This document shows positions 30,027 through 40,297 of a DNA stretch of 64,000 bases, piece by piece. The notes beneath the pieces were generated by a model, which was not told the origin of the DNA, did not search any database, and saw nothing but the letters and a program-made list of their open reading frames with translations. Position 1 is the stretch's first letter; every line of letters begins with the position of its first letter. The DNA lies in NCBI GenBank assembly GCA_900312665.1, contig ONZQ02000002.1, positions 885,612 to 949,611 of the forward strand. The letters run 5' to 3'. The stretch comes from Cephalotrichum gorgonifer. Taxonomy: Eukaryota > Ascomycota > Sordariomycetes > Microascales > Microascaceae. The position numbers and the translations under genes were made by a program.

Positions 30027-32260
30027 TCACTTGCAAAACAAGTCGTCGGCGCCATCCTTCCCGGCACCAGTACACCCCACCGCAGTCCTAAACTCATCCG
30101 CGTACCGGACAGCCCCCTCGTCCACCTTCGCTAGGGTCGTCTCGTCCCCCGCCCAGCCTAGGAGCGGCAGGGCATCCGGCGGGAGTAAGTCGCCGTCGTG
30201 GGGGAGAGTGTGCAGGGTGTCCCGACTGTTCTCCCCTAGCACAACCTCCTTCCCCTTCTTCATGGGAGGAGGCGGGGAGTTGGCGTATTCCTCGGGGGGC
30301 TGCGCGAGGTCCTGGTGGACCGTCGCAAGGGTGGCGGCCGTCTCGGGGCTGGGATACAGCGTGAAGTACCCGCGAAGGCGGCAGAGCTGGGCGAGGTTCT
30401 CAAGCCAGGCGGGGTACGTCTTGCTGACGACCTTGTTGATCAGGATGGCCGGAACGGTGGCGGCGGTGCTCCTGAAGTCGAGCGAGCGGGACACGAAAGC
30501 GTGGAGTTCGGCCCACTTCTTGCCGGTTATGAGCACGGCGTTGCTGCTGGGCGCTTGCCAGAGGAAGGCAGAGCTGGCGAAGTCCGGGTTGGTAGGTGGT
30601 ACGAAGACCTCTGAGGCATTGAGGTAGGTGGAGGGAAGATCGAGGTTGATTCCCACGAGCCTCTCATCCCACTTCTGGCGGACGGAAGATGCCGAATACA
30701 CATATTCCAGCAGCGCATATTTTAGGTCTAGAGTGGCATTAACTTCAAATTCGGGTAAGCAGGAGGTCCGAGGGGCGCTCACAGTGGGGGAACTGGGGAG
30801 ATAGCTCGACGTTAGGGGCGAGCACGAGAACGTGGGAGTGCTCGGGGGACTTTGGCCACGTCGACTCCAGGAACCTCGCGACACTCGCGTCTTCATCCAT
30901 GTTCCGACGGGGAAGGCGATGACGCAGAGACAACATCTGCAGGTTGGAAGGCTGATCGCCTTTCCTTGGCGGCCAAGAGAAAGTCTTGAGGAACTTTTCA
31001 AACGGAGGTTCCGTGTGTTGCGGCAGCTCTATGGTCAGTCGAGGAGTGGGGAAGGGGCTGAAGTCGGCGCGGCCAAGAGATCTCAAGAGACGAATTAGGC
31101 TCCCGGATCCCGTTGGTGGAGCATGAATGACAATCTCAATATCAATCTTGTTCCAAGCTACGAAGGAGGTTAGAGGTGGGACGGCACTATGTATACGAAT
31201 ACATCCTAGGCAGAACAGCTTACCGGAGAGCGAGGAGCTATCAAGCCTTGCAAGCCAGCCGAGCCTTTCGGGCCCATTCTCAGGAAGCTCGATGACGGAC
31301 AGCTCGCTGACCTCTGCTTGAGATCGTATACCTGCGAGGAAAAACGGATATTCCACATTTGCGCCATCGACGATGACGGCGTGGGGATTCAGGTACGAGG
31401 CCAGGTAATCTACGGCGCAAGTTAGCACGCAGAATCCAAAGGAAGGGACAAAACATACGCAATGCCCTCTCCGCAGCTACTCTCACCCTCACGTCTGTTG
31501 ACTCAGACGGGGAATCCGGGCGAGCATCTGCAGCCAGTGTTAACACTCGCTGTTACTAGGAAGACATGGGTTCGTGGGTAGACTGCTTCGTACCATGGAA
31601 GGTGACACCGCAGGAGTCATCTATGCCGTGGATCTTCTTAAGCTGCGAAATCGGCATCTCATTCCTGTTCATGACGGCGTAATGCACCTTGTTATGGCGT
31701 CGACGCCCCATCTCACACGCCAACGGCAGTAGCGCAGCAGCACTCCTAAGGCTTGATGACGCGAACAATACATTCGTATTCCTCTCATCGTCTACCGTAG
31801 GCGACTTTCCCTTCAGCGTCAATGGAAGGAAGGGCAAGCTGAGAGACGTGCGCGCATCGCGGCTCGCAGCTGAATCTAGCCCCGCGGAGTCCTCAACATC
31901 TACCTTTTGGTGCCCCGAGTGAAGTCCCAGGTGTGGCTCCGATTGGGGCGGAGAAGGAGGCCACACGCGGTCAAAGTGAGTGAGCCCGGGGCCGTCGTAC
32001 TTGGGGAAGTTGGGGACGTAGTCGCGGAACTCGGGGGCGACGGCGGGGCGGAATAGGCCGAGTACGAGATATATGACGCCGAAGAATACGAAGGCGATGG
32101 TGAGGCGGCGCAGGAATCGTCGCGGGGCGATTCGTGCGGGAGACCAGGTGCTACTACCGGCGGCAGGGAGCTTGAGGTCATCATCCTTCTTCGCCATCTC
32201 CTCGTCGGTGGCGGCTGCGGCCACGGAGAGTGACCGAAGCCTGTTCCACAGTTTCGGCAT
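30027..32260 (-). CDS. Type II membrane glycosyltransferase-like protein, 665 aa
   Basis: Exons 31594-32260, 31459-31527, 31224-31409, 30783-31157 and 30027-30727, all in matching phase. A cytosolic, basic N-terminus is followed by one membrane segment (about 53-70, LTIAFVFFGVIYLVLGLF), then a stem and a lumenal domain, the layout of Golgi type II glycosyltransferases. The GT-A-like core begins at IDIEIVIHAPPTGSGSLIRLLRSLGRADF and runs through RHRLPRRNMDEDASVARFLESTWP to HSHVLVLAPNVELSPQFPHYLKYALLEY. Position and pattern fit a GT2-type fold seen in filamentous fungi, but the place where a DxD would be expected reads APNVE. Substrate unknown; it could also be a degenerate or non-canonical enzyme. 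It is divergent from SYO1 and convergent with SCC2. Confidence 0.72.
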
Positions 32261-33033
32261 CCTCGTGCAACACCAGCGCCAGCTTGGGCCCTGGGCTGCC
32301 CGTCGTTCGGTGGAGGTCGGTGCGCGCGCAAAGATTAAGGAGAAGGCAAGGACAAAGGGTAAAGATGGTGTCGCGTGACCAGCATTGTTCGCGGTCGCTC
32401 GATCAATAGCTTGCTTGATATTACGTTGGTATCTGTCCAATTAGTCGGCAAGGCATAATAAGGGTATTATTACAAGTAGTACGCCTCCTCCCGGGGGTGC
32501 GGAGAACAAGGAAGCTGTAACATTTGCTTCCGGAATTGGTGGTGGTGCTGGAAGCGGGAGCAAGGAACATGGAGCCAAGGATCAAGAAGCTGGGGGAGAT
32601 TACAGATCGACGCGTGCCAACGTGCTGATTGATACCTCTCCACCCTCGCTCGGGTGAGGACAGTCCGAGTACCAAGGTGTTCGCACAGGCCGCCCAAGGT
32701 ACAATCTTACAGGCGGCAGGTAACGACCTAGGCCAACATAGGTTAGCTCGCGACAGAACCCCACAGTCAACATCAAGCTCGAGGTGGGGTCCAAAACACT
32801 TGCCAAAATTACCCCACCAACGGGAGGAAAAAAAGTCGGTCTTGTTCTTGTGAGGAGAGAGTGAGCATATCCCCCACCAGCTTTCTCTACAAGTAACCTA
32901 CCTCGACATTCACTTATTTTTACACCCTTTTGTAGATATAGTATACTGTCTGCAGAACAACAAATCCCCTGTATTATATCTTCTTCACCTTCATCCTCTT
33001 CAGCGCAGCAACTGGCACCTGTTCCAGCTAGCC
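32261..33033. promoter_or_regulatory. Divergent promoter region, glycosyltransferase-like / SYO1
   Basis: 773 bp with no gene. The 150 bp before SYO1 are pyrimidine-rich and A/T-containing (TAGATATAGTATACTG near 32933). Short ORFs on the minus strand (32421-32806) have no recognisable content. Confidence 0.45.
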
Positions 33034-35140
33034 ATGGCGAAATCGAGGCGAAACCGCGCCCGCGCCGGCGTCCGCAACGACCCCCTCGCGAGGCCCGTGA
33101 AGCCCCCGACCGACCCAGAGCTTGCCGCCCTTCGAGAGGAGAAGATTCTGCCCATTCTCAAGGATCTAAGGAGCACAGATACCAAGACCCGGTCTCTGGC
33201 CGCCACCGCGATCCTGAACGTCGTCGACGATGACAAGTGTCGGAGGCTGCTACTGCGCGAAGGCCTGCTGCGCATTCTCATGGAGGAGACGTTGACCGAC
33301 GCAAGCCCCGACGGGAGGGCGACGGGATGGGAGATAATCAAGTCCGTTGCCGAGAAGGAGGACCCTGGCTTCTGCGTTCACCTCTACAGGCAGGACATTC
33401 TTACTGCCATTGAGTTTGCGGCCAAGACCGTATGTTATTTGGCTACACCCCTTGGTCCCATATCGACATCAGAACCCTTCGCCCTACACGTGCGTAGTAT
33501 TCATTTGCTAATTCACCGCCCAGCTGTCGGAAACTCTCGACTCGACCGGTACCCCCTTCCACAGGACCTCCAACGCCCAGCAGTCGCTTGTGTGGCGGAT
33601 CACCATCTCCATCTGCTCTCTCCTCGGCGCCCTAGGCGAAGCTCAAGACGAGATCCTCGAGTCCATTACGAAAAACACCAACATAACCAGCTTCCTCACC
33701 AGCCTCCTCTCTAGAGAAATCATCGATCGCGATGCCCTCGACGAATGCCTCACATGCGTCATGATCCTTACCGAGGACAACCGCCCGCTGGCCGAAGCGC
33801 TAGTGGGAACCCCGGCATACGACCTTCTCATGAAGCAGAGGAAGCTCGACGGCACTACCTCTGTTCTTGTTTGCGGTGTCCTGAACAACATCTTCTCCGC
33901 CATGGAGTGGGACGACAATACCCCCGGCAAGGACGGGGCCACGGATGAGTTGCTGATCAGGCGCCTTGCACGGACCCTACAGGATTATAAGCCCGGCGTG
34001 GAACCTGATAAGGATGCCGAATGGACGTGCCCTGATGAGATTGCCTCCTTGGTGTTGGAGATCCTGGCGTCGATCGCAAGCGGTGTCCAGGACACACTGA
34101 CCAGCGGAAAGAAGTCGACCCGCCAGGTTAAAGACGCTGATAGTGAGCCCGAGGACGACGAGAGGATGGATGTAGAAGACGATAAGATGGAGGAGGATGA
34201 CGGATCCGATGATGAGGCTCTTTCGAATGCGGACGATGATGAGTCGGACGGAGAGCTAAATGGTTCCGATTTGGAGGACGACATGGCGATGGTGACGGGA
34301 GGCGGAGATGAGGAATCCGGCATCGAGGACCTGCCCACGCTTGGATCTCTTCTCAGAAAGGCCATCCCGCAGGTCCTCCGCCTCGCAAGCCCGTCGGCAC
34401 AGTCTGGATCCCCGTCGGATGTCCAGATCCACGCCATTTCCGTCCTAAACAATCTGTCTTGGTCCATCGCGTGTCTTGACTTCGCCGACGGCCACAACGA
34501 AGCTCTTCTCAAGACTTGGGTCCCTTACGGCGCCGCTATCTGGGAGAATGTTGTTACCGAAATCCTCGACTCCGACACCAACGACCTCGCCCTCGCAACC
34601 GAAGTCACGGGTCTCGCCTGGGCCCTCTCCAAGTCCCTTGGCGCCGCCCACCTTCCCCTTAAGGAAGGTCAGCACCAGAAGTTCATCGCTCTATACCATG
34701 CGACGAAAACCATGCCGCAAGCCGGCGAGGAGGCCCCCGCGGGGCCCGAAGACCCCTTCCAGGCCCTGGGCGTAAAGTGTATCGGTGTGCTTGGCCAGCT
34801 AGCCGCTGACCCTGCACCCCTACCACTCAACCGCGATATTGGAGTCTTCCTCCTTACCGCCGTCTCCTCCCTCCCCCAGACCTCGCCGGCTGAGGCTGTC
34901 GAGGCTCTGAACCAAATCTTCGAGGTTTACGGGGACGAGGAAGCCGCTTGTGAAGAGGTATTCTGGGCAGATGGGTTCTTGAAGCATCTCGAGGAGGCGC
35001 TGCCCAAGGGCAAAACCATGTTGAAGAGTATTCATAAGACGGACCCCAAGACGAAGGAGTTGAGGGAGCGGGCGGAGGAGGCCATCCTAAACCTAGGCAG
35101 GTTTGTGCAGTATAAGCGGAAGCTAAAGCCTAGGAAATGA
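33034..35140 (+). CDS. SYO1: Symportin 1 (SYO1), transport adaptor for the 5S RNP proteins, 670 aa
   Basis: Exons 33034-33429 and 33524-35140, phase 0. The basic N-terminus (AKSRRNRARAGVRNDPLARPVKPPTDPEL) is the conserved start of Syo1 and serves importin binding. ARM-like then HEAT-like repeats follow, split by a long acidic loop (about 337-385, DVEDDKMEEDDGSDDEALSN), the family's hallmark insertion. The length is close to the Chaetomium thermophilum protein. Syo1 imports Rpl5 and Rpl11 together via Kap104 and hands them to 5S rRNA, coordinating 5S RNP assembly for the 60S subunit. It is convergent with the J protein, 394 bp apart. Confident call from sequence pattern and architecture. Confidence 0.92.
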
Positions 35141-35534
35141 GGCGCGCGATACCCCGGAGGGTGCGTAGGGAGCCGATTTTGTGCGGCAAGATGGAGAGTT
35201 GTCGAGTGAGTTTGGTCTGTTGATCATGAAGCAAAAAAGTTACGGGTAAAAAAGCGCGTGAGTTGGAAATAGAGGCGCATCGGACTCATCATTCACGGAG
35301 GATTTATTATACCTCAACGAAAAGAAGAGAAGAGGAGAAAAAGATATATGCTTCGAACATCGTATACATTGATCATCACCTACCCATAACCATTTCTCGT
35401 AGCACTCTCCTTCCCGTAGTGAGTCTTGTACCCCGACTCCTAACGCCAAAAAGAAAAAGCAAAGCCTCCAAGCCAGAGACGCTCTCTACCTGCCAGAGCG
35501 ACAGTCCCTTCCGAGTCCCCGACCTATCCCTCGC
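35141..35534. other. Intergenic region between convergent SYO1 and J-protein genes
   Basis: 394 bp holding the two 3' untranslated regions; nothing else seen. A plus-strand ORF of 249 codons (35263-36012) is the shadow of the J-protein gene. Confidence 0.5.
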
Positions 35535-36243
35535 CTACCCGATCGGCTTCATCTTCTTCTTCTTCTTCGACGGCCCCCCGCCCGACTTTGTCTTCTGGAA
35601 TTGCCTCCAGCTGTCGATCCTCTTCTCCCTCGTATCCTCCCACTCCGCCTCGTGCTTCCTCTTATTCCTCCTCTCCTCGAGCTCCTCTTCCTGTCTCTTC
35701 TGCTCCCTCCCTTCCTCCTGCATCATCGCCTTCGCCAGCTTCCTCCGCCTGTGCTCGTCCTCCACGAGCACGTCGCGCGCCTTATTCCTCCACATCTTAG
35801 CGAACTCGGGAGTCTTGAGCTCGGGCGAGTCGACGGTCCACTTGTTCTCCCGGATGAGCAGCATACGAGCGTCGGCTATGGACTCGTCGAGGCGCTCGCG
35901 GTGCTTCTCGTCCATGAGCTCGGTCTGGGCCTTCTTGAGGCGATCGAAGGCGTCGGGCGCGCGCGGGTTTCGGGTCTTGTCCGGGTGGATCAAAAGGGAC
36001 TTTTTGCGGTAGCACATCTTTATGTCTGACTCGGGGACGCCTGGGTTGAGGTCCAGGACGGCGTATCTGGGGACGTGTTAGCGCCTCGGAGGGTTGAAGG
36101 GGAGGGACAGTGGTTGCGAAAACGTACGCGTCTAGGCGGAACGCATTGAGGATCCTCTCGATCTCGGCATCCTTCTCCCACTCTTTAGCCTCAGACTCGA
36201 GGGCGTCGAGAGCCTCGAGAGCATCTTTGTCATTTTCAGCCAT
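35535..36243 (-). CDS. J-domain protein, DNAJC8/Spf31-like, 215 aa
   Basis: Exons 36128-36243 and 35535-36066; the junction gives ...RLDAYAVLDLNPGVPESDIK. The J domain starts at about residue 38 and has the catalytic HPD at 66-68 (LLIHPDKTRNPRAPDAFDRLKKAQ). A long, highly charged coiled-coil tail rich in Glu, Arg and Lys follows and ends in a lysine-rich KKKKKMKPIG, probably a nuclear signal. There is no Gly/Phe region or zinc domain. The layout matches human DNAJC8 and fission yeast Spf31, spliceosome-associated J proteins that stimulate Hsp70. It shares a 395-bp divergent promoter with DBP10. Confidence 0.85.
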
Positions 36244-36638
36244 TGTGTACAGTGGGTAGGTGCTATTGGGACGCTCGGAGAATATTGGGGGCGTATTGTG
36301 CCAATATATATAGACCAGGGAAGGGCTAAACAGATTTGTCGCGGCGGGATGCAATGTGAAAGTGAGGTTGGAGGCGGCGGCTCAAGCCCCACCCAGTGTG
36401 ACCCAGAAAGCGGATATAATAGACCAACTGGGGAGGTAATATGTCCATATTGATGGCTGGGGGAAAGTGGGGCCGGAAAGGTACACCGCTTATCGATAAG
36501 AGATGTCCAGCAATTTTTCTCAAAACTTTTTGGACCAGACCCCGCCAGCAAAAAGAATGCACGGAAGCTTCACTTAACCTGGACTCGCCCAATCCATCAT
36601 CTCTACACGGCGAACCCAGCCCCAGGAAGAAAATAACG
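36244..36638. promoter_or_regulatory. Divergent promoter region, J protein / DBP10
   Basis: 395 bp between divergent starts. A CCAATATATATAG element near 36299-36311 serves as a possible TATA box for the minus-strand J protein. A perfect 12-bp palindrome, CTTATCGATAAG, is at 36489-36500, followed by a CAATTTTTCTCAAAAC A/T-rich patch that loosely resembles the RRPE box of yeast ribosome-biogenesis genes. Confidence 0.5.
36489..36500. promoter_or_regulatory. CTTATCGATAAG palindrome before DBP10
   Basis: A perfect 12-bp palindrome with GATA on both strands, about 140 bp before the DBP10 ATG. It may be a shared site for both divergent genes; the cognate factor is not known to me. Confidence 0.4.
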
Positions 36639-39485
36639 ATGCCTAGACGCGCGGCCTCTCCGGCCATGTCGGACGCCGAGTTCGACATTGGCACCGCGCT
36701 GTTCACCGACGATGTCAACGAGGTCAAGCCGAACAAGGCAACAACGGACCGTGATGGCTTCAGCTTCGATGCGGAGGGAATCTTCAATGACGGAGATGGG
36801 TCCGACAATGACGAGGCTTTTATTGCGCTAAAGCAGGCGGCCTCCTTCAGGAAAACTACTAATGTAAAGGGCAAATCGGTAAAGAAGGGTGGTGGCTTCC
36901 AGGCAATGGGTGTGTTACTATCTCGCCGCTCCCTGCTCTGCCCATGACAGTCACGCTGACCCAAAGTTTTAGGCCTGAGCGGTACTATCCTACGAGCGAT
37001 CACGAAAAAGGGTTTCACCGTCCCTACTCCTATCCAGCGCAAGACGATACCCCTCATCCTTAGCAGGAAAGACGTCGTGGGAATGGCCCGTACCGGTTCC
37101 GGAAAGACTGCCGCCTTTGTGATACCTATGATCGAGCGGTTGAAGGAGCACAGTGTTAGGATCGGTGCCCGAGCACTAATCATGTCCCCGTCGCGAGAAC
37201 TGGCCATCCAGACCCTCAAGGTCGTCAAGGAGCTTGGAAAGGGAACCGACCTGAAGACTGTGCTCCTCGTTGGTGGTGACAGTCTGGAGGAGCAGTTTGG
37301 TCTCATGACGACCAACCCCGATATCATCATCGCTACGCCCGGGCGTTTCTTACATCTCAAGGTTGAGATGTCCCTGGATGTGTCGTCGATCCGCTACGTC
37401 GTCTTCGACGAAGCCGATCGACTTTTCGAGATGGGTTTCGCGACGCAGCTCTCCGAGATTCTACACTCACTTCCGAGTTCGCGACAGACCCTGCTCTTCT
37501 CTGCAACTCTACCGGCATCTCTGGTGGAGTTCGCTAATGCAGGTCTTCAGGACCCGAGCCTCATTCGATTGGACGCGGAAAGCAAGGTCTCGCCGGATCT
37601 CCACAGTGCCTTCTTCTCAATCAACGGGTCAGACAAGGACGGCGCCCTTCTGCATGTACTCCAGGATGTTATCAAAATGCCCCTGGGGCGACCGGAAGGC
37701 GTTTCTGGGTCGGACGACAAGGCCACAAAGAAGCGGAAGCGGGACTATAGCGGCCCAGGGAAACCGACGGAGCACTCCACCATTGTATTCGCCGCGACGA
37801 AGCACCGCGTCGAGTACCTACAGAACCTTCTCACGCACGCCGGATTCGCCGTCTCCTACGTCTACGGAGCCCTCGCCCAAGAGGCTCGTCGTACCCAAGT
37901 TGAAGACTTCCGCCACGGCCGAACAAACATCCTCGTCGTCACAGATGTAGCGGCCCGTGGTATTGATATCCCCATTCTGCAGAACGTAATCAACTATGAT
38001 TTCCCGCCTCAGCCCAAGATCTTCGTCCACCGCGTCGGCAGAACTGCCCGAGCAGGACAACAAGGATGGAGTTACAGTCTCGTACGAGGCGTCGACGCAC
38101 CTTACCTCCTGGACCTCCAGCTGTTCCTGGGGCGCAGGATAGTTGTGGGACAGGAACAGTTCCAGGTTTCCTTCACAGATGACGTTATCCTCGGCAGCCT
38201 CCCCCGCGCCGACGTGGGCAACCACGTGGCGTGGGTAAACAAGGTCGTTGACGACAGCATGGACATGACCAGCATCCGGCGCGTCGCGGACAAGGCCGAC
38301 AAGCTGTACATGAGGACGCGCAACTCAGCCTCGTCGGAGAGCGCAAAACGTGCGAAGGACCTTGTGAACTCCGATGCGTGGTCGCAACTTAACCTGAAGT
38401 TTGGCACGAGGCCCGACGACGACGCATACACGAAGATGCTGGCATCAATCTCATCGTTCAAGCCGACAGAGACCATCTTCGAGATTGGGAGGGGATCCAA
38501 GACCTCGAACGAGAACGCGGCTGAGGTTATGAAGATGTTTAGGCAAACCGCAGGGCCCAGGAGAGCAAAGAAGGAGTTTAAGAAGCCGGACGAGAGGGAG
38601 GCCGGCACGGACGAGGACGAGGACGAAGGTGACGGCATCGAGGATGGTGACGATGCCGATCAGATCGAAGGTGCATTGGGCTCAGACCTCGAAGACGATG
38701 AGGTAGATGTGGATGCAGGCGCGGACTCGGAGTCGGACCTAGAAGTGACCGTCTCCACCAAGCCCGGCAAATCCACCTCGTTCCAGGATCCGGATGTCTA
38801 CATGGGCTACGAGCCCCGCGTCAACACGACGGCGGAGGATCGCGCCTACGGTGTGCACACCGGTGGCACGACGGCGGCCAACTTCGTGCTGGCGGCGCAG
38901 CAGGCTAGCATGGACCTCACCAACGACGAGGGCTCCAAGACATTCGGCGTGCCCTCGCGCAGGTCCCTCATGCGCTGGGACAAGAAGAGCAAGAAGTACG
39001 TCTCGAGGGTGAACGACCTCGACGGGTCCAAGGGGGAGAAGATGGTCATGGGGGAGAGCGGCGTGAAGATCGCGGCGTCGTTCCAGTCGGGCCGGTTCGA
39101 GAAGTGGAAGAAGAGCCAGAGGGTGTCGTCGATGCCGCGGACGGGCGACATGGAGAAGTCGCACAACCCCATCGCGAGGGGCTTCGAGGGCGGCGGGCCC
39201 CGGTACAGGCACGTGCAGACCGAGGCGCCCAAAGAGGCCGACAAGTACAGGGACGACTACGAGGTCCGGAAGAAGAGGGTCAAGGAGGCGAGGGAGAACA
39301 GGGTGGGCAGGTTCAGGGACGGGCCGGGGAGCAGGGGCGAGGTCAAGGGGGCCGATGCGATCAAGATGGACAGGAGGGAGAAGGAGAAGAGGAGGGAGAA
39401 GAACGCGAGGGGTGGGAGGGGCGGTGGCCGGGGCGGGAGCAGTCGTGGAGGCGGCGGTAGGGGGAGGGGGAGAGGGAGGAACTGA
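36639..39485 (+). CDS. DBP10: ATP-dependent RNA helicase DBP10, 927 aa
   Basis: Exons 36639-36909 and 36973-39485; the junction reads QAMG-LSGTILRAI. DEAD-box motifs in order: Q motif (GFTVPTPIQ), ARTGSGKT (about 129-136), PSRELA, TPGR, DEAD (236-239), SAT (267-269), RGID and HRVGRTAR (about 443-450). After the helicase core come an acidic region (DEDEDEGDGIEDGDDADQIEG), the DBP10 C-terminal domain with PDVYMGYEPR, and an RGG-type Gly/Arg tail. Dbp10 acts in the nucleolus on pre-60S particles and is needed for peptidyl-transferase centre maturation. The C-terminal domain separates it from other DEAD-box proteins. The start is the ATG at MPRRAASPAMS; the upstream in-frame extension looks non-coding. 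Confidence 0.95.
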
Positions 39486-40297
39486 GGCGAGGGTGTACTT
39501 TGTGTGTGAGCGAGGAGGCTTCGTGCTGGTTGTACTTGGATACCGTCATGATCGAGGGGCAACGCTTCACAGAGAGATTTTCTATAATATATATTTTTCA
39601 GATCTTCATCATCTTTCTTCCGAACCTAGGTGGATTTTTTTGGTATATTCCATATTGGAAAAAGTTAAGTCAAATACACTAAAGTTACCACCCATGCTAT
39701 TTCCATTCACGTAATAGAGAACCATATTGAGTTTGAACAAAAAAAAAGCCCCTTCTATTGTCTATATATGCCCATGAATAGTAAAACTAAAGGCGAGAGC
39801 AGAAAAAGCAAAACAGGAAAGATCGTCCGTCTAAACATATACTCCATTCCACCACCCACCGGACCAGAAACACCGAGTTAGCTCACACGCCTCACGCTCG
39901 GACTGATGTAGAAAACCAGAGTTGAAGAGAAAGAAAAAGAGGCGGGGAAAGGTGTTAGTTCTGGCGGGGGGGGGGGGGAAACAATAGCCGCTCAGGAAAG
40001 GGGAATGTCTGCCACCACAAAAACGAAAGGAAGGGTATCTCTCATATCACGACGACTCCTACTCCCTACTCCCCCCCTTCCTTCTTCCTCTTCCACATAT
40101 ATAAAGGAAAACTCAGCTGTGGTAGTACACGTAACCCTCGGCCCAAAAAAAAAAAAAGGAACGAGAAAGCTGGGTCCTTTCGAGAGGAAAGGCCCAGTAT
40201 GTATCGGGTATCTCAACGGAACCAAAGCCCAAGGGGGGAAAACACAAAGGGGGAAAATAGCAAACCAAAAACACAAAACAAACCCCCTGCACTACTC
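39486..40297. other. Intergenic region between convergent DBP10 and LST4/FNIP genes
   Basis: 812 bp without a gene. It contains a G13 run (39966-39978) and an A13 run (40145-40157), plus AT-rich DBP10 3' sequence near 39580-39680. A TATATATAAAG near 40097 has no coding partner on the plus strand. Confidence 0.5.

Noticed and set aside
35263..36012. 249-codon plus-strand ORF
   Set aside because: It is the reverse shadow of the Glu/Arg/Lys-rich J-protein gene, with low-complexity Ser/Leu/Phe content as expected from the opposite strand.
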